NCBI GenBank assembly: GCA_903642265.1
Contig: CAHJWN010000035.1
Span: 1-38,759 of the forward strand
DNA: 38,759 nt
Direction of reading: 5' to 3'
Source of the DNA: Acidobacteriaceae bacterium
Lineage (GTDB): Bacteria > Acidobacteriota > Terriglobia > Terriglobales > Acidobacteriaceae
The translations under genes were made by a program, and so were the position numbers. This document shows positions 23,844 to 32,567 of the stretch, one piece after another. Under the pieces are notes generated by a model. The model was not told the DNA's origin. It saw nothing but the letters and a program-made list of their open reading frames with translations, and did no database searches. Every line of letters starts with the position of its first letter. Position 1 is the first letter of the stretch.

Positions 23844-24731
23844 ATGTCGGAGCAGCTTTTGGATTCGGTGAAGTCGAAATATGGAGCAGTAGCAGAAAGC
23901 ACCCTATCGAACGACTATGCAGGCGTGAAGGCCGTTGCGGAAGCGTTCGGCTACAGTGCCGATGAGCTGACTTCGATTCCAGCAGGAGCCAACATGGGCT
24001 TGTCGTGTGGCAATCCCACGGCGACGGCTCATTTGAGAGAAGGAGAGGTTGTGGTCGATCTCGGCTCCGGTGGCGGCCTTGACGTGTTTCTCGCGTCGAA
24101 AATGGTTGGTCCGAAGGGCCGCGCCATCGGCATCGATATGACCACGGCCATGATCGAGCGGGCACGTGAGAATGCGCACAAGGGCGGCTATACCAACGTG
24201 GAGTTCTTTCAATCCACCATCGACCAGATTCCACTTCCGGACGCTTCGGTCGATTGTGTCATCTCGAACTGCGTTGTCAATCTGGCTCCGGACAAGCCCG
24301 CCGTCTTCCGCGAGATCGCCCGTGTTCTCAAGCCGGGAGGCCGCGTTGCCATCAGCGATATCGCCTTGAAGCACGAGCTTCCGGAAGCGGTTGCTCAGAG
24401 CATGGCGGCTTACGTTGGCTGCATCGCCGGGGCCGTCCTGATTGACGATTATCGTGAGGGACTGCTTGCGGCAGGCTTCCAGCACGTCGAGATCGTTGAT
24501 AGCGGAGCTGACTTGAACGCTTATGCAAAAGTCGAGAATCAGTCAGGTTGCTGCTCTCCAAGTATGGACACCGGAAGCCGCTTCCAGGTGATTGAAGAAG
24601 CTTGCTGCACCCCGGCAGCGGTCGAGCCTTCCTTGCACGAGGAACTGACAACGCTCCTCTCGCAATATGACGTGAACGCAGCGGCAGCCAGCGTGAAGGT
24701 CTACGCGATCAAGCCAAACGGAAACGCTTAA
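23844..24731 (+). CDS. arsM: Arsenite S-adenosylmethionine methyltransferase
   Basis: A 295-residue class I SAM methyltransferase of the ArsM/AS3MT family. Motifs: the Cys in MGLSCGNP (Cys55), SAM-binding [22 protein letters not shown], the conserved Cys in VISNCVVNL, post-motif [13 protein letters not shown], and the third Cys in [10 protein letters not shown]. These three cysteines bind As(III). The C-terminal extension has further Cys pairs (SGCCSPS and EACCTPA), typical of bacterial ArsM. It converts arsenite to methylated, partly volatile species. ATG 23844 has GGAGG five bases upstream; the earlier TTG at 23832 would overlap that site. Confidence 0.93.
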   Translation: MSEQLLDSVKSKYGAVAESTLSNDYAGVKAVAEAFGYSADELTSIPAGANMGLSCGNPTATAHLREGEVVVDLGSGGGLDVFLASKMVGPKGRAIGIDMTTAMIERARENAHKGGYTNVEFFQSTIDQIPLPDASVDCVISNCVVNLAPDKPAVFREIARVLKPGGRVAISDIALKHELPEAVAQSMAAYVGCIAGAVLIDDYREGLLAAGFQHVEIVDSGADLNAYAKVENQSGCCSPSMDTGSRFQVIEEACCTPAAVEPSLHEELTTLLSQYDVNAAAASVKVYAIKPNGNA

Positions 24732-24755
24732 CGCGCCCGACCAGGGGAGTTAGAC

Positions 24756-25244
24756 ATGCCGCACTACAATGTTCTGTTTCTTTGCACTGGAAACTCTGCC
24801 CGTTCGATCATGGCTGAAGCCATCATGAACCGAAAGGGCAGGGGTAACTTCACCGCCTACAGTGCGGGCAGTCACCCCACCGGGACCGTTAGGCCTGAAG
24901 CACTCCGTCAGCTTGAGAAATCAGGGTTAGACGCGGCGAACGCCAGGAGTAAGTCATGGGATGAGTTCACCGGCCTCGATGCGCCTCACCTCAGCTTCGT
25001 ATTTACAGTGTGCGACAAGGCCGCAGCGGAGGTCTGTCCCTTGTGGCCGGGCCAGCCGATGACCGCGCACTGGGGTATACCCGATCCGGCGGCGGTCCAA
25101 GGAACAGAGCAGGAAATGGACCGCGCTTATGGCCAAGCCCTCCAGGCTCTTGACCGACGCATCAGTCTCTTTTTATGCCTGCCCCTTGCCACGCTCGACA
25201 ACTTTGCGCTTCAGAAGCAAATTGACGAGATTGGGAAAGAGTAA
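24756..25244 (+). CDS. arsC: Arsenate reductase / low-molecular-weight phosphatase-like
   Basis: A 162-residue protein with the LMW protein-tyrosine-phosphatase loop LFLCTGNSARSIMAEA (nucleophile Cys10). Other features include SAGSHPTGTVRPEAL and the downstream HWGIPDPAAVQG segment in place of the phosphatase DPY motif. Additional cysteines at FTVCDKAAAEVCPLWPG could act as resolving residues. This variant is commonly found in ars operons and is usually annotated as arsenate reductase ArsC or a phosphatase-like partner. It starts 24 bases after arsM. Its exact reductant (thioredoxin or mycothiol/glutaredoxin-like) cannot be read from sequence. Confidence 0.8.
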   Translation: MPHYNVLFLCTGNSARSIMAEAIMNRKGRGNFTAYSAGSHPTGTVRPEALRQLEKSGLDAANARSKSWDEFTGLDAPHLSFVFTVCDKAAAEVCPLWPGQPMTAHWGIPDPAAVQGTEQEMDRAYGQALQALDRRISLFLCLPLATLDNFALQKQIDEIGKE

Positions 25245-25252
25245 GCACTCGG

Positions 25253-26620
25253 ATGCGATTCCTTATCATCGGCGGGAGTGACGCGGGAATCAGCGCAGCC
25301 CTTCGCGCTCGGGAAGTCGACCCGGACGCGCAGATCGACGTCTTGCTCAAAGATGACTTTCCGAATTACAGCATCTGCGGTTTGCCGTTTTATCTTAGCG
25401 GCGAGACCCCCGACTGGCTCAGTCTGGCGCACCGAACGGAGTTCGATAGCATCTCCATTAGACGGGGACACCAGGCGACCAGAATCGACCCTGCCGCGAA
25501 GACCGTAACGGTCCAGACTGAAGGTAGGGGTGCCCGAACTTTCTCGTATGACAAGCTGCTTATCGGAACGGGCGCGAGTCCATCCACTCCGAACATCGAA
25601 GGCTGGCAGCTCCCCGGCGTTTTCCTGCTTCACACCATGAAAGACAGCTTTGCCGTTCATGAATATCTGGACAGTAAAAAGCCTCGCCGCGCCGTGATCG
25701 TCGGAGCGGGTTACATCGGTCTGGAAATGGCGGACGCACTCACGCATCGAGGGATCGAGGTGACGGTCGCCAGCCGAACAAAGGCCGTGCTCGCCACTGT
25801 CGATTCCGAGTTCGGTGAGGCAGTCGGCCAAGAGCTAAGGAATCATGGGGTAGCCGTCTTCACAAACGTTGAAGCGCAGCGCATTATCCGGGTAGGCGAT
25901 CACCTTCATATCTCAGGTAGTCAAGGTTTCGAGCACGATTGCGAGCTGGTGTTGATCGCGGTAGGCGTCAAGCCCGACACCGCTCTCGGGATTGACGCTG
26001 GGCTGCAGACTGGTGATAAAGGTGCCCTGCTCACCAATCGGAAGATGGAAAGCGGAGTGACGGACATATATGTTGCGGGCGATTGTGCCGAGACGTGGCA
26101 CCGTCTTCTCAACCGGCACACCTATCTTCCGCTTGGGACGACTGCCCATAAGCAGGGCCGAACGGCTGGCGAGAACGCCATGGGAGGGCAGTGCGAGTTT
26201 TCCGGCTCTCTCGGAACGCAGGTAGTCAAAATATTTGATCGTGTCATCGCTCGGACGGGGCTAAGCCAGGATGAAGCCGAACGCGAGGGATTCCAGCCCT
26301 TCACCGTTGAGAGCACCGTGAACGACCATAAAGCGTATTACCCCGGAGCCACGCCCCTCCGCGCCCGTGTCACCGGAAACCTCGCTACTGGACGGCTCTT
26401 GGGGGCGCAGCTCATGGGCACATGGGGAGCCGAGGTTTCCAAACGCATCGACGTGTTTGCAACGGCTCTCTTCCACGGAATGACGGTCGATGAGATCTCC
26501 GACCTCGACCTCAGCTATACCCCTCCCCTGAGCAGCCCATGGGACCCGGTTCAGATGGCGAGCCAGGCATGGAGCCTTGCTACGGCTCAATATCGAAAGG
26601 AAACAGAATGCATAAGGTGA
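25253..26620 (+). CDS. FAD/NAD(P)-dependent CoA-disulfide-reductase-like flavoprotein
   Basis: A 455-residue pyridine-nucleotide disulfide oxidoreductase. The FAD-binding start MRFLIIGGSDAGISAALRA is followed by the single-cysteine active-site motif NYSICGLPFYLSGE (Cys42) characteristic of coenzyme A disulfide reductases. Next come the NAD-binding VIVGAGYIGLEMADAL, the second FAD motif DIYVAGDCAE, and a C-terminal dimerisation domain. It lacks the CxxxxC of glutathione or mercuric reductases. Located between two arsenate reductase genes and overlapping the second by 13 bases, it probably supplies or protects reduced thiols during arsenate reduction; a direct arsenic substrate is possible but unproven. 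Confidence 0.85.
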   Translation: MRFLIIGGSDAGISAALRAREVDPDAQIDVLLKDDFPNYSICGLPFYLSGETPDWLSLAHRTEFDSISIRRGHQATRIDPAAKTVTVQTEGRGARTFSYDKLLIGTGASPSTPNIEGWQLPGVFLLHTMKDSFAVHEYLDSKKPRRAVIVGAGYIGLEMADALTHRGIEVTVASRTKAVLATVDSEFGEAVGQELRNHGVAVFTNVEAQRIIRVGDHLHISGSQGFEHDCELVLIAVGVKPDTALGIDAGLQTGDKGALLTNRKMESGVTDIYVAGDCAETWHRLLNRHTYLPLGTTAHKQGRTAGENAMGGQCEFSGSLGTQVVKIFDRVIARTGLSQDEAEREGFQPFTVESTVNDHKAYYPGATPLRARVTGNLATGRLLGAQLMGTWGAEVSKRIDVFATALFHGMTVDEISDLDLSYTPPLSSPWDPVQMASQAWSLATAQYRKETECIR

Positions 26621-27033
26621 TTTTCGCCTGCGTCCACAATGCCGGACGCTCTCAGATGGCAGCAGCTTTCTTCAATCAGCTTGCGGACCGCACGAAGGCA
26701 GAAGCCATTTCCGCAGGAACGGAGCCGGGTTTGCGAGTGCATCCGGAAGTTCTGGCCGTCATGCAGGAGGTTGGAATCGACCTCAGCAAAGCCCAACCTC
26801 AGAAGTTAACCCAAGAGCTAGCGAACGATGCGGCTCTACTCATCACCATGGGCTGTGGCGACAAATGCCCCTACGTTCCCGGTTTGCGCCGGGACGACTG
26901 GCCCCTCGAAGACCCGAAAGGCTTGCCTCTGGAAGAAGTTCGGCGCATTAGAGACGGCATTAAAGGCCGAGTGCAGACCTTTCTTCAGGTTGAAGGTTAC
27001 GCAAAGCTGATATATGATCAGCAGCACTCTTGA
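26608..27033 (+). CDS. arsC: Thioredoxin-type arsenate reductase ArsC
   Basis: A 141-residue arsenate reductase of the S. aureus pI258-like class: active loop VIFACVHNAGRSQMA (Cys8), SAGTEPGLRVHPEV, and the redox segment ITMGCGDKCPYVPG (Cys83, Cys87), which shuttles the disulfide to the surface for thioredoxin. WPLEDPKG is the catalytic Asp loop. ATG 26608 is chosen because AAAGGA lies just upstream; it overlaps the flavoprotein gene. This is the second reductase in the cluster and is clearly distinct from the one at 24756. It reduces As(V) to As(III) for Acr3 and ArsM. Confidence 0.93.
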   Translation: MHKVIFACVHNAGRSQMAAAFFNQLADRTKAEAISAGTEPGLRVHPEVLAVMQEVGIDLSKAQPQKLTQELANDAALLITMGCGDKCPYVPGLRRDDWPLEDPKGLPLEEVRRIRDGIKGRVQTFLQVEGYAKLIYDQQHS

Positions 27034-27111
27034 CGTATACCCCATAACAACATTCCTACTCTTCCATTAAGAGTTCGCCTAGGGTCTAGTCGCGTATGCT
27101 ACCGTTTTGCA

Positions 27112-28119
27112 ATGCCCAGACAACCAATGCGTAGTGTTATTGATCGAGCAATTGAGAAAAGCGACAAAATCGCAGATTTCACTGCCCTCCCCATGCTCTT
27201 TCAAACAAGTGGACGGGAGCCCGCTGCTGATGCAGGAAGCGAGGATCTGTTATATGAGGCAGCGAACGATTTTAGCAACGAAAAGGTTGTCGCGGTTTGG
27301 CATACGCCTGAGGCGGTTGAAGTAGCGCTGAGCAATGGGATGCGCGTTTCCATCCAAATTGCACCTCTAACAATGGCAATGAAAATCTACCCTGCCTCAC
27401 AGGGGCCAGATGATTCAGTCGCATTACTGACGCTCATTAGGCACGACGAGGATCTGCCGTCCACAGCGCAGCTTGTAGAGCGCCGCATACGCGCTTTGAG
27501 GCAAATGTATGCAATTGGGGTTATTACTCAAGATCCAGATCGTTATCTGCTTCAGCTACGAGGCGTTCAGCTAAAGTCGCACTACGACTACGAAGATCTC
27601 TTGGACCCAGATGAGAAATTAGTGCTGCGGTCCGCTGGGGAAGGAACATGGTGGACGGTTGTTAAGACAACGGGAGCTTTTGTCGCGAAAGCTCCGAAGG
27701 CAAGCCTTGTCTTCTTGACCACAGTACTCGAAGGGGGCAAAGCCCGAACAGCAAAGTACGTTGATGCTTATGTGCAATCAACGCAAGCGCTGGCAGACAA
27801 GAGCACAGGCGAAGCGGAGGGGGTTCAAATACAGAATCAGATCGCCAGAGAAGCGGCGCTGGAGGCCCCTACACGAGCCACAATCGAAACAAAGAGACAG
27901 ATGATTGCTCTCGGTAAAGAAGAGAATGAACTCAAGCGAGCAGAGTTTGCAGGTGAGAAAGAGAGGGTGGATGCACTTCTCGATTATGTTGATCGGCTTG
28001 AAAACATCAAAGATCCTGAGATAAAAGAAAAGATGAAGGCAGAGCTAATGCAAAGCAGCCGCGAGCTCATTGGACCAATGGCCGACAGATGGCTGGAGCT
28101 TCGCTCTCCAAAAGGCTAG
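27112..28119 (+). CDS. Unrecognised 335-residue protein
   Basis: No known family recognised. The N-terminal part is mixed alpha/beta (VVAVWHTPEAVEVALSNGMRVSIQIAPLTMAMKIYP). The middle, LLTLIRHDEDLPSTAQLVERRIRALRQMYAIGVIT, might be a small regulatory helix bundle. The C-terminal third (about 235-335) is strongly charged and probably coiled coil (KRQMIALGKEENELKRAEF and on). No signal peptide; the WWTVVKTTGAFVAKAPKASLVFLTTVL segment is only mildly hydrophobic. The gene is visibly more AT-rich than the backbone. It stands between the arsenic genes and the restriction cluster and may be an accessory defence component; that is inference from position alone. Confidence 0.6.
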   Translation: MPRQPMRSVIDRAIEKSDKIADFTALPMLFQTSGREPAADAGSEDLLYEAANDFSNEKVVAVWHTPEAVEVALSNGMRVSIQIAPLTMAMKIYPASQGPDDSVALLTLIRHDEDLPSTAQLVERRIRALRQMYAIGVITQDPDRYLLQLRGVQLKSHYDYEDLLDPDEKLVLRSAGEGTWWTVVKTTGAFVAKAPKASLVFLTTVLEGGKARTAKYVDAYVQSTQALADKSTGEAEGVQIQNQIAREAALEAPTRATIETKRQMIALGKEENELKRAEFAGEKERVDALLDYVDRLENIKDPEIKEKMKAELMQSSRELIGPMADRWLELRSPKG

Positions 28120-28142
28120 CTGAACAAGCGCGGCGACGTAGC

Positions 28143-28273
28143 GTGCCAGATCTTCACCGCGTACAAGCCGTCGTCATCAAGCTTGCGCGGGCCACGGGAC
28201 ATACGAAGTCAGCGAAACCGTTGAAGTCATTTTGAGTGACGAAAGCCTCCCACTTGAAGAGGTCTATCGCTAA
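28143..28273 (+). pseudogene. Possible decayed gene fragment
   Basis: In the 214-base gap between two hypothetical genes, the sequence reads as protein in two successive frames: VPDLHRVQAVVIKLARATGHT in one, then EVSETVEVILSDESLPLEEVYR before TAA at 28271 in another. A gene remnant with a one- or two-base indel near 28200 would give this pattern. I do not recognise it, and chance is a real alternative. Confidence 0.2.
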
Positions 28274-28333
28274 ATTGAACCTGGACACACTCGGATCAAC
28301 CTGGTCTAATTGAGGAATACAGAGGTTCTGCGC

Positions 28334-28720
28334 ATGCCAAAGCAGGAAGTGTTTTTCGAGCAGGAAATTGGCGGTCGAAAGGTTGAAGTTCTGAAGTCTT
28401 ACGATCAGGGCTACGCACGTGAGGCATTCAGCAACATGGACGACGAGGCACAGCGCAGGCTTTGGACTTCTTTAAAGCCTGAAGAAATCTATGAGGCCGC
28501 CGGCCTTCCAAGTCTCGGTGATCTTGAAGGCGAGGGCGAAGCCTTCTTGTGGGATGAGTTGCTAGAACAGGCCCGCGAAGATGGGTCCCTACTCTCGTTC
28601 TTCATCGTAAACGAAACAATTGCAGGGCGACGAAGCCAGAGTCTTTATGTATCACCAGATTGGCCAAGCGCAGAGTCATTCGCTAAGCAGTGGGCTTTGG
28701 CGGCTCAGCCGGCGAGTTGA
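28334..28720 (+). CDS. Unrecognised small acidic protein
   Basis: A 128-residue acidic cytoplasmic protein (segments such as LGDLEGEGEAFLWDELLEQAREDG) with no recognised domain. ATG 28334 is preferred because AGAGG lies eight bases upstream; the frame extends to 28310 with a TTG. It ends SPDWPSAESFAKQWALAAQPAS. Its last 38 bases overlap the 3' end of vsr, which runs toward it, so the two coding regions converge. Acidic, DNA-mimic-like composition would fit an antirestriction or immunity role, but that is speculation. Confidence 0.5.
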   Translation: MPKQEVFFEQEIGGRKVEVLKSYDQGYAREAFSNMDDEAQRRLWTSLKPEEIYEAAGLPSLGDLEGEGEAFLWDELLEQAREDGSLLSFFIVNETIAGRRSQSLYVSPDWPSAESFAKQWALAAQPAS

Positions 28721-29120
28721 GGGCTGAGGTCAGAGTAATTCTCAAAGCCTCTTCAGTCTTCGATTGGCATTCCCAAACGACGATGACCCGCCAGCCCGCA
28801 GATTCCAATGCCAAGATGTTTCGGCTATCACGTTCAGTAGTTCCCCGCCTCTTTTCTGACCAGAACTCAGCCCTCGTTTTAGGCACCACCGCTCCCCAAC
28901 GACAGTCATGGCAATGCCAGAAACATCCGTGGACAAAGATCACCGTTCGGTGTTTCGGAAGAACAATATCCGGCTTACCAGGCAGATCCTTGCGATGAAG
29001 CCGATACCGAAAGCCCATGGAATGAAGAACTGAACGAACACGCATCTCAGGCTTGGTGTCTTTGCCTTTGATTGCGGCCATGTTCCGGCTTCGCTGCTCG
29101 GAGGTGTGAACGTCAGTCAC
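28683..29120 (-). CDS. vsr: Very short patch repair endonuclease
   Basis: A 145-residue Vsr nuclease aligning residue for residue with the E. coli enzyme at key points: Glu25 in KPEMRVR, catalytic Asp51 in GKPDIVLP, His64/Cys66/His69/His71/Cys73 in VFVHGCFWHCHDC-like spacing (here IFVHGCFWHCHDC), and the last zinc Cys in VVWECQ. It nicks next to T in T:G mismatches that arise when 5-methylcytosine in CCWGG deaminates. GTG start three bases after the endonuclease stop; the opening MTDVHTSEQRSRNMAAIKGKDT matches the family. It is the last gene of the leftward cluster. Confidence 0.95.
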   Translation of the reverse strand: MTDVHTSEQRSRNMAAIKGKDTKPEMRVRSVLHSMGFRYRLHRKDLPGKPDIVLPKHRTVIFVHGCFWHCHDCRWGAVVPKTRAEFWSEKRRGTTERDSRNILALESAGWRVIVVWECQSKTEEALRITLTSALNSPAEPPKPTA

Positions 29121-29123
29121 GCA

Positions 29124-30341
29124 TCAGGCCGATTCACGCTCACGCACATATGCGGTAAACGCGCCGAGGTCGATCAGATTTGTTTGCTGTGCGGCTGTAA
29201 ACGTGTTCTGTAGCCCCCGGGGGATCACGAGCTGTAGATTGCTTTCGCGAATTTCTTCAGTCTGATAGCTGCTAATGCCGGGCTGAAGCGTTAGCAAATG
29301 CTTGCGGCTTACCCGGCCAGCCTCAGCAAGAACCTGCCGCCATCGATCCTTTAGGGAGGTTTTTGCAGCGAGAGTTGTCAGCCTGCCTGGGTCGAACGAG
29401 GAGTCGTGATAGGCAGCAGCGCCAGGGAAAAGGAAGTCTACCTTTTTACGACCTTCTGTCGTCGCTCCCCGATTGAAGCGGAGTTCGTTCTTGTTGAAGA
29501 TGGCTTCGAGGTGGTTTTCCAGAGCATCACCAGCACGCTTCTTCCGCGTGTTTTGGACGGACAGGGAGAAGGTGATGAAACCATCCACATCGTCCACAAA
29601 TCCCCGCTGCAACTGGTCCCCGAGGCGATGGCGTTCGAAGGTGCGGTATAGGGCTTCCTCCCTGTCCATCCATCCCAGCAAGGCCGCATCCGGGTCACTG
29701 ACCGCGTCAAGCCCGGAGGTAGTTGAGCGGGCATATTCGGAGAAGGCCTTGGTGCCCGGCATTACATCTCCAAAACGATCAACCATGGTGTCAAGATCGT
29801 TATCCCTTGCCGGCAACAGATCCTGATTGATGCCAAGTCGCTCACGGATGAAATCCGCTGCGAACTGGACCCGATTTTGGTTATTCTCCAGCTCCTCCCG
29901 CAATGAGAATCCCTGCTGAGAGGCTGTAGGGCTGAAAAGCCATTGGAGTTGACTGGCGATAGCTGATTCACCTTGAGCAACCACAACAAGAACGGAGCTG
30001 TCTGGCCGAAGACCAACAATCAGCGAATCACCCTCCGCAGCCACCAATGAGACCTGATTAGCCGGGAAGTACAGCCGGTGTTCGGTTCTTGTTTTATGCT
30101 TCAGACGGGCGTCGTACCACGTAAGCGTGCCTTCAGCGACGATTGGCTCGTCATCACTGTCGCTGAAGTAGATATAAAGTGCTTTGAATGGTTGTTTATC
30201 TGTGGCTTTCCCAAAGACCTTTATCAAGTCCTTATCGCCGTTGTACTCATGCTGATGGCTGCGGGCCTGGTCGGCCTCCACCGCACTGAGTCGCTTCATG
30301 GAAATGCCAGTGAAAAACTCCGAAAGGTACCCTGCCATCAT
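29124..30341 (-). CDS. EcoRII-family type II restriction endonuclease
   Basis: About 405 residues. The C-terminal half is EcoRII catalytic domain: RAGDALENHLEAIF, EGRKKVDFLFPG (Asp302), LAAKTSLKDRWRQVL (Lys327), HLLTLQPGISSYQ and LVIPRGLQ. This is a PD-(D/E)xK core for CCWGG-type sites. The N-terminal half (KRLSAVEADQARSHQHE, then YDARLKHKTRTEHRLYF) echoes the EcoRII-N effector domain (KRLSANDTGxTGGHQ, KTRNEKRITRW) in diverged form, so it is probably a type IIE/IIF enzyme needing two sites. ATG 30341 (GAGGAG 12 bases upstream) avoids overlap with the methylase; the longer frame to 30413 is unlikely. It is flanked by its cognate methylase and vsr. Confidence 0.9.
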   Translation of the reverse strand: MMAGYLSEFFTGISMKRLSAVEADQARSHQHEYNGDKDLIKVFGKATDKQPFKALYIYFSDSDDEPIVAEGTLTWYDARLKHKTRTEHRLYFPANQVSLVAAEGDSLIVGLRPDSSVLVVVAQGESAIASQLQWLFSPTASQQGFSLREELENNQNRVQFAADFIRERLGINQDLLPARDNDLDTMVDRFGDVMPGTKAFSEYARSTTSGLDAVSDPDAALLGWMDREEALYRTFERHRLGDQLQRGFVDDVDGFITFSLSVQNTRKKRAGDALENHLEAIFNKNELRFNRGATTEGRKKVDFLFPGAAAYHDSSFDPGRLTTLAAKTSLKDRWRQVLAEAGRVSRKHLLTLQPGISSYQTEEIRESNLQLVIPRGLQNTFTAAQQTNLIDLGAFTAYVRERESA

Positions 30342-30357
30342 CGCTCTGGTCAGCTCC

Positions 30358-31647
30358 TCAAGTGAACAACGGTTGCTCAAGCACTCCGGTCTCGCTATGT
30401 ATTTGAAGTGCACGTATGTGTGGAGCCATCATACGTGCAACTTCAGCGATGACAGGAACAACTACGCTATTGCCAAATTGCTTATATGCCTGCGTGTCTG
30501 AGACGGGGATCTTGAAGGTGTCTGGGTATCCCATCAGGCGAGCGCATTCACGAGGTGTCAGGCGTCGAGGAATTCTTTTATCTCCACGGCTAACCAGAAT
30601 CTCTGAGCCATCTTTGTAGTAGCGAGCAGAAAGAGTCCTTGTCACCGACTCAGGTGTGACGAGACCAAACCCAAACCCGTTGCCGGCCTTCTTATGCTTG
30701 TCAGCATAAGCCTGCAGGTATTTCCAGAGCCCCTCGGTCAAGATGTACTTTGGATGGACCTTAGAGGCTTTTCCCGGCTCGCCGATCGTGTATGGCGGCT
30801 CGGCAGCTTCTGTATCATCCTCAGGATGCAAGATCGAGCCTAACTTTGGCGCCTGTAGTGGCTTATGGAAATCTTTGAACGAGAAGCCTGTATCTTGCCG
30901 AAAGCCGGCGATCAGGATGCGCTCTCGATGTTGCGGCACGAAGCTTTGTGCGTCTATAACCTTGAACTCAATCTTGTACTTCAATTCACTTTCCAAGGTT
31001 TCTTTTATGACCTCGAAGGTGTTGCCCCCATCATGGCTTAGGAGATTCTTAACATTCTCCAGCAAAAACGCTTTCGGCTGTCTGGCCGCAATGATTCGTG
31101 CAACGTCGAAGAACAGTGTTCCCTGAGTCGTGCATTCGAATCCGTGTGGCCGACCCAGTGCATTTTTCTTGCTTACGCCGGCAAGCGAGAAAGGCTGGCA
31201 TGGGAAGCCGGCAAGCAGTACGTCATGGTCTGGAATCTTCTCCACATCGTAAGGAACGATATCCCCCACCAGAGGATGGTCACTCCCGTAGTTGGCGACG
31301 TACGTCTGCTCTGCCCACGGATTCCATTCACTGGTAAACACGCAGCGACCACCGGCCTTTTCAAAGCCGAGCCGCATACCCCCGATTCCCGCGAACAGAT
31401 CTATGAACGTGAAGCTTGAAGGCCCAGTAGAACGGGGTTCAATCCGAAGCATGTCCTGCAGCTTGGCTCCAACATACGAGGGACAGGCTGTCTCTTTGCG
31501 CTCCCATCGAGCGATTGTCTTGGAGGTGACCCCGACACGCACCGCTACATCCTGCTGCGACAGACCTCGCTGGCGGATCAAAGACAGAAGTGCGAGGGGA
31601 TCGCTTGAACGGACGGACTGGATTTCGCTGGGCATCTCAGAGGACAT
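30358..31647 (-). CDS. dcm: C5-cytosine DNA methyltransferase (Dcm/M.EcoRII-like)
   Basis: A 429-residue methylase. Residues about 22-50 form a helix-turn-helix ([23 protein letters not shown]), as in M.EcoRII/M.SsoII types that repress their own promoter. The catalytic domain has motif I DLFAGIGG (83-90), motif [10 protein letters not shown] with Cys150, motif VI ENVK (197-200), motif VIII QHRER (239-243), a target-recognition domain, and motifs IX-X near the end ([13 protein letters not shown]). Together with the EcoRII-type nuclease and Vsr it points to CCWGG modification; the site itself needs testing. It is followed 16 bases later by the endonuclease gene. Confidence 0.95.
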   Translation of the reverse strand: MSSEMPSEIQSVRSSDPLALLSLIRQRGLSQQDVAVRVGVTSKTIARWERKETACPSYVGAKLQDMLRIEPRSTGPSSFTFIDLFAGIGGMRLGFEKAGGRCVFTSEWNPWAEQTYVANYGSDHPLVGDIVPYDVEKIPDHDVLLAGFPCQPFSLAGVSKKNALGRPHGFECTTQGTLFFDVARIIAARQPKAFLLENVKNLLSHDGGNTFEVIKETLESELKYKIEFKVIDAQSFVPQHRERILIAGFRQDTGFSFKDFHKPLQAPKLGSILHPEDDTEAAEPPYTIGEPGKASKVHPKYILTEGLWKYLQAYADKHKKAGNGFGFGLVTPESVTRTLSARYYKDGSEILVSRGDKRIPRRLTPRECARLMGYPDTFKIPVSDTQAYKQFGNSVVVPVIAEVARMMAPHIRALQIHSETGVLEQPLFT

Positions 31648-31685
31648 TCTGTCCTATTTACGTCCCTAAGTCCAGGAAAATGCGT

Positions 31686-32567
31686 TTACCGGCCTAATGA
31701 CGCCCCAGATCCGGGATCGGCTTTCAGAATCATCCTGAGTTGTTCCACTGTTAAAGGAGGCTCTGCCTTGTGCGCCATGGCGTGGCAGTTTGCACACAGG
31801 GGCACCAGATCAACAGCCGGATCAATCACATAGCCTTCTCCGAGCTGCGATACCGGGACTACATGGTGAACATGGATAAAGCCGGCACCCAAGGGGCCAT
31901 AGATTGAAGCAAAGTTGAAACCGCATGCTTTACAGCTATCCCCCTGAATCGCAATACAGTTCGCACGATTGATCGGGCTCCGTTCGTAACGATTCACTTG
32001 GACGACAGTTTTACTGCCTTCGGGGAGCCCTTCCGGATTCTGTCCGGCTACAGCTTCGGAGGCCTCCAGTGGAAGAAGAGAAAACACCAGTCCCGCAAAG
32101 CGAAAGACCCATGATTCCAGATTTCGATCATTTTCAAGATGATCCTCAGTGTTAATACCGAGTGGGCTTTTATGAAGAGTTAGCTCGAGGGCTCGCCACT
32201 CAGAACCCGCATTTTCAAGATCGGCAACTAGGCGCGTGGTTCCGTTCACCCGCAAGCTGATTTCAGCCCTACTTTCAACGGCCTTTTCAATCAGGCCTCT
32301 AAAGGTTATCTGCTTCGAGAGAGCTGTTTTCCGCATTTCGGTCAGAAGCGTGGCCGCGAACGGTCCGGGGATAAAGTTCCCGGTAAGGCTTCTCCATCCC
32401 AGATCAAAACGGAGCATGAATCCTTGGTTGCTGTGAACACCGTCTGGGACAAACTCCAGTCGCCAATCCCCGCCAGGCACCTTGACGCAGGTTGCCGTGA
32501 AAAGCAGGCCAAGGTGTTCAGAGAGCTTTTGAGAGAGCCGCTGCGGGTCAGCCTGCCACATCGCCAC
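31686..32567 (-). CDS. HNH endonuclease (McrA-like)
   Basis: A 293-residue protein with a C-terminal HNH nuclease: zinc Cys pair in GDSCKACGF, then FIHVHHVVPVSQLGEGY (catalytic His-His), and DLVPLCANCHAMAHK with the second Cys pair. The N-terminal 200 residues (DWRLEFVPDGVHSNQGFMLRFDLGWRSLTGNFIPG) are a conserved-looking alpha/beta domain, perhaps a reader of target or partner. GTG start at 32567 (ATG 32561 is in frame); it overlaps the GHKL ATPase gene by 20 bases, indicating tight coupling. It resembles the HNH partners reported with paraMORC systems. Likely the nuclease effector of that module. Confidence 0.85.
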   Translation of the reverse strand: MAMWQADPQRLSQKLSEHLGLLFTATCVKVPGGDWRLEFVPDGVHSNQGFMLRFDLGWRSLTGNFIPGPFAATLLTEMRKTALSKQITFRGLIEKAVESRAEISLRVNGTTRLVADLENAGSEWRALELTLHKSPLGINTEDHLENDRNLESWVFRFAGLVFSLLPLEASEAVAGQNPEGLPEGSKTVVQVNRYERSPINRANCIAIQGDSCKACGFNFASIYGPLGAGFIHVHHVVPVSQLGEGYVIDPAVDLVPLCANCHAMAHKAEPPLTVEQLRMILKADPGSGASLGR

